Positions 7,050 through 11,331 of a stretch of DNA of 11,331 nt are shown piece after piece. The notes beneath the pieces were generated by a model. That model did not search any database, was not told the origin of the DNA, and saw nothing but the letters and a program-made list of their open reading frames with translations. A program made the translations under genes and the position numbers. How positions within the stretch are numbered: position 1 is the first letter of the stretch; each line of letters begins with the position of its first letter. Origin of the DNA: Verrucomicrobiota bacterium (GTDB lineage: Bacteria > Verrucomicrobiota > Lentisphaeria > Oligosphaerales > Oligosphaeraceae); NCBI GenBank assembly GCA_022709995.1, contig JAKLHU010000025.1, forward strand, positions 1 to 11,331. Direction: 5' to 3'.

Positions 7050-9107
7050 ATGCTCAAACCGACTGCCGCCTTGGAAGGCCTGCGGAAAAAAGTCCTTGCC
7101 GCCGACAACAAAGCCTGCTTTGTCGAACGGGAGACGCTGCTGCGCGACCATGCCGGCGCGGTCTTGGCGCTGCCGGAAGAGGAACGCTATCGCGCCCAAT
7201 TCGAACTCCTGCTCGACAATCTGTCGACGCCGGTCGAGCCGGATGATCTCTTTCTGGGGCGGATGGTCGAAGGGCACTGGCCGTTTGCGGAGCCGACCTG
7301 CCGGCTTCCGGGCGGGATTGCGAGCGAAGGGCATGTGACGCTGCCGATGCCGAAAATCCTCTCCCAGGGCCTTGTTGGCATCAAGGCCGAGATTGCCGCG
7401 CACGCCGCCCGGATCGCCACGCCCGAAGCCCGCTACTTCGAGCGCCAGGCCTTTGGTTGCATCGAGGCCATCCGCCGATTCTGCGGGCGCTATGCGGATG
7501 CCGCCGCGGCGGCCGGCAAGCCGGAGGCCGCGACCGCGTTGCGGCAGGTTCCGTATTTTCCGGCCAGCGATTTGTTTACGGCCTTGCAGTCGGTCTGGAT
7601 CATGCACTTTGTCATGAGCGCCGTCGTCGGCGCCCGTGACTTTGCCCCGGGCCGGCTTGACCAGTACTTGCTGCCTTATTATGAGATGAACCCAGACCGG
7701 GACGAAGCACGCCGGCAGCTTGCCTTTTTTCTCGTCAAATTCAATGAAATCGCGGGCACTGCGACTGAGAATTATGACACCAAGCCGGTACCCTGCCATT
7801 CCAGCAAGCAGTATCTGGTGCTTGGCGGCCGCAATTCAGTGACCGGCTGGCAGTTCAATCCGTTGTCGGAGGTGATCGTCGAAGCCGCCGAGCTGGTCCG
7901 GCTGCCGCAGCCGACACTCAATTTCCGCTTAGGCGAGGGCATGCCGGAGTCCGCCTGGAAGCTGGTCGGGCGCGCCGCTCACACGCTGGATGCGCAGTGC
8001 AATTTTTTCAACGACCATTTGATTGTCAACAAGCTTCTCAATGCCGGCATTCGGCCGGAAGAGGCCTGGAACTACTCTTTCACCGCCTGCAATCGGGTGG
8101 ACCTGCCAGGGATACTCTATAATATCATGCGCCGCATCGATATTTTTGACAACAGCTTCGCCTGGTTCCGGGAAGCGCTGCTTGCCGCCCGGGGCCAAGA
8201 CGGGCCGCCGACAAACGCGGTCTTGGCCGAATTGCGGCGAATCGCCGAAGAAAAAATGCTCGCCGACATCGAAAAAAACCGTATCGCCCTCTACAGCGAC
8301 AAGCCCTGCTTCCGGTTCGATTCGCTTTTCTTCCCCAGCTGCATCCAAAGTTGCCGCGACATCTACCGCCAGGGGGCGGAAAATGTCCGTTGGATGCACC
8401 GTATGTTCTCCGGCCTCGCCAATATGGCCGACAGCCTCACCGCCATCGAACAACTGGTCTCGGCCGAGCGGCGTCTCACGTTTCCAGAATTGATTGACGT
8501 GCTGGAGAGCGATTTTGCCGGCGCGGCACCGTTGCGCGCGGAAATCGCGGCTCGCTGTCCCCGTTATGGCAATGGCAATCCCGAGGTTGACCGATGGGCC
8601 GCGGCGGCGGCGAATGTCCTCATCGACGCAGCCGAAGCCGCCGGCCGGAAAACCGGCTTTCTGATGATGCCGTCCTTCTATTCGTTGACTCATCATGCAA
8701 GGTTTGGCGCCACCGTCGGCGCCACGCCGGATGGACGGCGCGCCGGCGCGCCCGTCAGTGAAAATCAGTCGCCGGCGCTGGGCGCCGACCACGATAGCCC
8801 GACGGCGCTGCTGCGAAGCGTCGCCGCGCTGCCGCTTCACCGTTGCATCTGCGGCGGTCTGAACCTGAAATTCGGCTGCCGTCTTGCCGCCGACCAGTTC
8901 GCCGCTCTGCTCAGAAGCTTTTTTGCTATGGGAGGCCTCCATATCGGATTTACGGTGGTCCGGCGCCGCACTCTCGAGGCCGCTCGTCAACACCCGGAAG
9001 ACTATCGCACGCTGCTCGTCCGGAAAACCGGATTCTCGGAATTCTTTGTCGCCCTCTCCCCGCAGGAACAGCAGGAAATGATCGACCGCACCGAATATGA
9101 CGCGTAG
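7050..9107 (+). CDS. Pyruvate formate-lyase-like glycyl radical enzyme
   Basis: This protein has 685 residues, somewhat shorter than classical members (about 760-850). Family marks are GRLDQYLLPYY (201-211), the candidate thiyl cysteine Cys347 in SFTACNRVDLPG, and the C-terminal glycyl radical motif VRKTGFSEFF with Gly661, 24 residues from the end as usual. Such enzymes use a protein radical to break C-C, C-O or C-N bonds and are destroyed by oxygen, so the host is probably anaerobic. The cysteine loop ACNR differs from GCVE of the diol/choline/glycerol enzymes and from CC of pyruvate formate-lyase, so this is an uncharacterised subgroup. A radical SAM activase is required but absent here. 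A GTG at 6936 overlapping the DUF4838 stop would add 38 residues of unlikely composition; I prefer ATG 7050, where the family homology begins, though its ribosome site is weak (GAGAG, about 12 bases off). The 110 bases before it show no clear terminator or promoter, so co-transcription with the DUF4838 gene is likely. Confidence 0.88.
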   Translation: MLKPTAALEGLRKKVLAADNKACFVERETLLRDHAGAVLALPEEERYRAQFELLLDNLSTPVEPDDLFLGRMVEGHWPFAEPTCRLPGGIASEGHVTLPMPKILSQGLVGIKAEIAAHAARIATPEARYFERQAFGCIEAIRRFCGRYADAAAAAGKPEAATALRQVPYFPASDLFTALQSVWIMHFVMSAVVGARDFAPGRLDQYLLPYYEMNPDRDEARRQLAFFLVKFNEIAGTATENYDTKPVPCHSSKQYLVLGGRNSVTGWQFNPLSEVIVEAAELVRLPQPTLNFRLGEGMPESAWKLVGRAAHTLDAQCNFFNDHLIVNKLLNAGIRPEEAWNYSFTACNRVDLPGILYNIMRRIDIFDNSFAWFREALLAARGQDGPPTNAVLAELRRIAEEKMLADIEKNRIALYSDKPCFRFDSLFFPSCIQSCRDIYRQGAENVRWMHRMFSGLANMADSLTAIEQLVSAERRLTFPELIDVLESDFAGAAPLRAEIAARCPRYGNGNPEVDRWAAAAANVLIDAAEAAGRKTGFLMMPSFYSLTHHARFGATVGATPDGRRAGAPVSENQSPALGADHDSPTALLRSVAALPLHRCICGGLNLKFGCRLAADQFAALLRSFFAMGGLHIGFTVVRRRTLEAARQHPEDYRTLLVRKTGFSEFFVALSPQEQQEMIDRTEYDA

Positions 9108-9158
9108 ACGGGGAAAGTCGGCGATATCGTGTCGAGGGGAAGCCGTGCTTTTTCCGGG

Positions 9159-9184
9159 GCGGCGGCAACGGTTTTCGTCGCCGC
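9159..9184. other. Possible hairpin between convergent genes
   Basis: GCGGCG (9159-9164) and ACG (9168-9170) can pair with CGTCGCCGC (9176-9184) around GTTTT, with a three-base bulge. It lies in the 121-bp gap between the glycyl radical enzyme and the M20 peptidase genes, which end toward each other. It has no T-run and is not a convincing intrinsic terminator. The rest of the gap shows nothing else. Confidence 0.25.
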
Positions 9185-9228
9185 GGTCGGAGGCGGGCGG
9201 CTGGTGTGCGGGCGGTGGCGGGGAGAAA

Positions 9229-10398
9229 TCAAGGGGGCGTGGCCGCGAAGTCGCTTTTCTGCCAATGTCGGCTGGTCACCAGGCGCACGAGCAGGTCGGC
9301 TGCCTGCAGTAGCTGGTCTTTGCCAATTTTTTCGTCCAAAGCATGCGCCGTGGCAATGTCGCCCGGGCCGAAGACGATGGTCGGAATGCCGACTTGCGCC
9401 GGCCGGAATGACTCGGTGGCATAGGGGACGCCGTGCGGCGCGGCATCCAGCCCGGCTTCAGTCAGGATGCTTTGCAGGCAGGCGACCATGGGAACGGCCG
9501 GGGAGGTGTCCAGGGCGGCGGCGTCATGCAACTCTTCGATAATGGTGTAATTGGCCGCGCAACCGGCCAGGGCCTTGACGACGTGGGCGCGGATGGACGC
9601 CGGAGTTTCCCCGGGCAGGGAACGAAAGTCAAGCATGATTGTGCAGGCGTCCGGAACCACATTCGGCTGGTCGCCGCCCTGAATGACGCCGACATTCATC
9701 GTGTTGGTCCCCAGCAGCGGATGCCGCGGGCCGCGCAGAAGCGCCATCGCATAGGCTTTCAGCGCGCACACCAGTTCGGCCGCTTGGTAAATGGCGTTCG
9801 CGCCGGCAGGGACCAGGCTGGAATGAACGCGCTGGCCCGTGGTTCGGATGGCAACGCAGCTGCTGCCTTTATGCGCCGTCACGATGTTTAGATTGGTCGG
9901 CTCGGCAATGATGACCCCGTCTGGCCGGATCTGCCTGGGAATCATGTGCCGGATGCCGAGAAGGCCGAATTCTTCATCACAGGAGGCGAGGACGAGAAAG
10001 CGCAGGGAGATGTCCTTGCGGCTCAGGCGGCGCAGGGCGCACAGGGCGGCGACGAGCGGGCCCTTGTCATCGACGGCGCCAAGACCATGGAAAAAGCCGC
10101 CCTCCTCCCGCAGGGTGAAGGGCGCCGCCATGCTCGTCCAGACGGTGTCCATGTGCGCCGACACCAGCAGGGAAGGGGCATTTTCCGGGCCGGCGGCGAG
10201 GAGGACGCAAGGCCGGCCTGGCGCGGCATCGTACCTTCTGGCGAAAATGCCGTTGTCGTGCGCCCAGCGCAGCAGGAACGACCCGACCCGTTCTTCGCCG
10301 GTCGTACCCGCCGGCGCCTGGGAAAAGCCTGGATTCACGCTCGGCAACGCGACCAGCTCCCGCAGCAGCGAGCTGGCATATTCTTCCTCGACGGTCAT
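9229..10398 (-). CDS. M20 family metallopeptidase/deacylase (ArgE/DapE/CPG2-like)
   Basis: This 389-residue cytoplasmic protein has the full M20 two-metal site: His82 and Asp84 in SAHMDTV, bridging Asp110 in GAVDDKGP, general base Glu142 and ligand Glu143 in CDEEFG, Glu166 in IIAEPT, and His352 in GPGDIATAHALDEKI. The lid/dimerisation domain spans roughly 172-290 (THKG-like AHKGSS onward, ending before EELHD). Family members remove acyl groups from amino acids or amines (ArgE, DapE, aminoacylase) or cut small peptides. The motifs do not settle which, so no symbol is given. The length is typical and the ATG fits the family N-terminus; a purine-rich AAGGGAAAG lies upstream at long spacing. It follows the repeat-protein gene on the same strand after 79 bases and may share its transcript. 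It converges on the glycyl radical enzyme gene. Confidence 0.93.
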   Translation of the reverse strand: MTVEEEYASSLLRELVALPSVNPGFSQAPAGTTGEERVGSFLLRWAHDNGIFARRYDAAPGRPCVLLAAGPENAPSLLVSAHMDTVWTSMAAPFTLREEGGFFHGLGAVDDKGPLVAALCALRRLSRKDISLRFLVLASCDEEFGLLGIRHMIPRQIRPDGVIIAEPTNLNIVTAHKGSSCVAIRTTGQRVHSSLVPAGANAIYQAAELVCALKAYAMALLRGPRHPLLGTNTMNVGVIQGGDQPNVVPDACTIMLDFRSLPGETPASIRAHVVKALAGCAANYTIIEELHDAAALDTSPAVPMVACLQSILTEAGLDAAPHGVPYATESFRPAQVGIPTIVFGPGDIATAHALDEKIGKDQLLQAADLLVRLVTSRHWQKSDFAATPP

Positions 10399-10477
10399 GG
10401 TTTTTCGGTCTTTCCCTTGGCGGTGGATGGATGATTTTCTGTCTGGATGAACTCATGCTTCAGGGTGCATTGTCTTT

Positions 10478-10954
10478 TCAGTCATCCTCGTCGAAAGCGG
10501 GATTGCGGAAGAAGTCGCGGACGACATTGGCGCCGGGACTGGACGTCTTCGCGGTTCGGATGATTGTTCCCGAGGCGTTGCGATAGGTGGTCGTGTCGCC
10601 GCGGACAGTTGCCGTGCCCGTCACGTTTCCGGCGGGATCGCGATAGGTTGTGGTGTCGCCTCTGGTGGTGGCGGTGCCGGCAATCCGCCCCATGGCGGTG
10701 CTGTAGGTCGTGGTATTCCCAATCGTGATCGCCGTGCCGACTTTCCGGCCGGTGCCGTCGCGGTAGGTCGAGCGAATGCCATACTCGGTGACGGTGCCGA
10801 TCCGCCGTCCCGACGGTTCCTGGTACGTTGTCCGGTTGCCGGCAATGCTTTCCGTCGCTTCCAGACGTCCGGCGGCATTGCGAATGGCGGCGGTTTCACC
10901 GGCTTGCAGGCTCAGCGTTGAAGCCAAAAGGAGAAAGCACATCCGGTTGTTCAT
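10478..10954 (-). CDS. Small secreted protein of six 20-residue repeats
   Basis: This 158-residue protein has a clear signal peptide (MNNRMCFLLLASTLSLQA, likely cut after Ala18). The mature chain from Gly19 to Ser138 is six consecutive repeats of exactly 20 residues. The pattern is roughly GxTTTYRxxxGRxxGTATxx: Gly at positions 1 and 11 and Thr at 16 occur in all six, and Tyr at 6 in five. A 20-residue acidic tail (ending DEDD) follows. The mature part has no cysteine. Alternating Thr/Tyr strands and Gly turns suggest a repeated beta-hairpin or small solenoid. The pattern resembles YD/RHS repeats but is not the same, and I do not recognise a named family or function. The start is well supported: AGGAGG at 10966-10961 lies six bases before the ATG. 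It is preceded by a good promoter and a leader of about 170 bases. Export to the periplasm or outside is likely. Confidence 0.85.
   Translation of the reverse strand: MNNRMCFLLLASTLSLQAGETAAIRNAAGRLEATESIAGNRTTYQEPSGRRIGTVTEYGIRSTYRDGTGRKVGTAITIGNTTTYSTAMGRIAGTATTRGDTTTYRDPAGNVTGTATVRGDTTTYRNASGTIIRTAKTSSPGANVVRDFFRNPAFDEDD
10541..10900 (-). repeat. Six tandem 60-bp coding repeats
   Basis: Residues 19-138 of the small secreted protein are encoded by six 60-bp units in register. The DNA copies have diverged at many positions, while the protein pattern (Gly1, Tyr6, Gly11, Thr16) is kept. This points to an old duplication under selection for protein structure and not a recent slippage expansion. 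The first and last units are the most divergent, as is common for capping repeats. Confidence 0.85.
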
Positions 10955-11024
10955 GGCCTGCCTCCTGTCGGAGATAAGAAAAGTGCTCTGCGCGTGGTCG
11001 ACGCCCCCAGGTCGCGCGTTGCCT

Positions 11025-11047
11025 GGCGCCGCCTGGCTGGCGGCGCC
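11025..11047. repeat. Perfect 9-bp hairpin in the leader of the repeat-protein gene
   Basis: GGCGCCGCC (11025-11033) and GGCGGCGCC (11039-11047) pair perfectly around TGGCT. The hairpin sits between the candidate promoter and the AGGAGG site of the minus-strand gene, about 70 bases before its start codon. It lacks a T-run, so it is more likely an mRNA leader structure or intergenic repeat than an intrinsic terminator. Confidence 0.5.
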
Positions 11048-11131
11048 TGCCTGACCATGCCGCTCCGGGCCGGAAACAAGCCCACCTGATTTGTTCCTAT
11101 TCGCTTCAGCCTTTTTTCCCCTGGTTTATTC

Positions 11132-11160
11132 AAGATAAGGTCTTTTTGGGGAAATGCCAA
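11132..11160 (-). promoter_or_regulatory. Sigma-70-like promoter for the repeat-protein gene
   Basis: On the minus strand TTGGCA (11160-11155, five of six matches to TTGACA) is followed after exactly 17 bases by TATCTT (11137-11132, four of six matches to TATAAT). It lies in an AT-rich island and points at the secreted repeat protein, giving a leader of about 170 bases. This is the best promoter match in the window. Confidence 0.5.
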
Positions 11161-11230
11161 GCATCGTGTTACCTTTACCGGTGGACGGTTCGGAACGCGG
11201 CCGGCGGCCGGGCCGGCTGGCGCCAAGGCC

Positions 11231-11259
11231 TTGACGTTCCGCCATTGCCGATACGTAAT
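11231..11259 (+). promoter_or_regulatory. Candidate plus-strand promoter reading out of the window
   Basis: TTGACG (11231-11236) is followed after 17 bases by CGTAAT (11254-11259), four of six matches to the -10 consensus. If used, it would drive a gene beyond the right edge. No downstream start codon with a ribosome site is visible before the edge. Confidence 0.25.
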
Positions 11260-11331
11260 CGGTCAGTGTACAACTCGGCGCTCCGCTGGGACAATTTGCA
11301 GGTTACAGGCTCCTTGGGTGGGCAGCGGCGT

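Larger units (their letters stand above)
10955..11331. other. Intergenic region at the right edge, no supported gene
   Basis: The 377 bases hold the promoter and leader of the repeat-protein gene, a perfect hairpin, an AT-rich island near 11090-11150, and a GC-rich stretch with GCCGGC inverted repeats at 11200-11217. Short open frames reach the right edge on the minus strand, one stopping near 11263, but they have no start and no recognisable composition. They may be chance or the 3' end of a gene beyond the window. Confidence 0.6.

Noticed and set aside
10951..11226. A 91-codon minus-strand frame upstream of the repeat-protein gene
   Set aside because: It overlaps the promoter, leader hairpin and ribosome site of the repeat-protein gene, and its Arg/Pro-rich product looks noncoding.

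Overview
The window is GC-rich DNA packed with bacterial genes. I infer an anaerobic bacterium of the PVC group, most likely Lentisphaerota (Victivallis-like), with Kiritimatiellota or Planctomycetota as alternatives. The basis is the gene mix: a secreted DUF4838 glycosidase-like protein, a truncated ceramidase-like hydrolase, a DegT-type aminotransferase, an oxygen-sensitive glycyl radical enzyme and an M20 peptidase. This is a judgement from memory of family distributions, not a search.

Layout. Positions 2-61 may hold the last codons of a plus-strand gene entering from the left. A repeat-rich spacer with a strong hairpin and a 47-bp direct repeat follows. Two minus-strand genes come next: a DegT/DnrJ/EryC1/StrS aminotransferase (2871-1591) and a ceramidase-like hydrolase (1594-299). 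They share an ATGA stop/start overlap and must form one operon. A 570-bp divergent region holds candidate promoters, a LacI-type operator-like site, a 12-bp palindrome and a hairpin. Plus-strand genes then follow: a 1165-residue secreted protein (3442-6939) with a carbohydrate-binding-like N-terminus, a GH20b-like domain, a DUF4838 barrel and a mutarotase-like C-terminal domain, and a pyruvate-formate-lyase-like glycyl radical enzyme (7050-9107). Converging on them from the right, on the minus strand, are an M20 metallopeptidase/deacylase (10398-9229) and a small secreted protein made of six 20-residue repeats (10954-10478). The latter has an excellent ribosome binding site and a good sigma-70-like promoter.

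How the genes may work together (inference). The secreted DUF4838 protein could release sugars from a glycan or glycoconjugate outside the cytoplasm. Inside the cell, the aminotransferase, the hydrolase, the glycyl radical enzyme and possibly the M20 enzyme could interconvert, deacylate and cleave an amino sugar, polyol or related compound. No transporter, regulator gene or glycyl-radical activase lies in the window, so the pathway and substrate stay open. The least explained items are the repeat protein, the ceramidase-like enzyme that lacks the ceramidase serine, and the glycyl radical enzyme with an atypical active-site loop. No tRNA, rRNA, CRISPR array, transposase or phage gene was seen.
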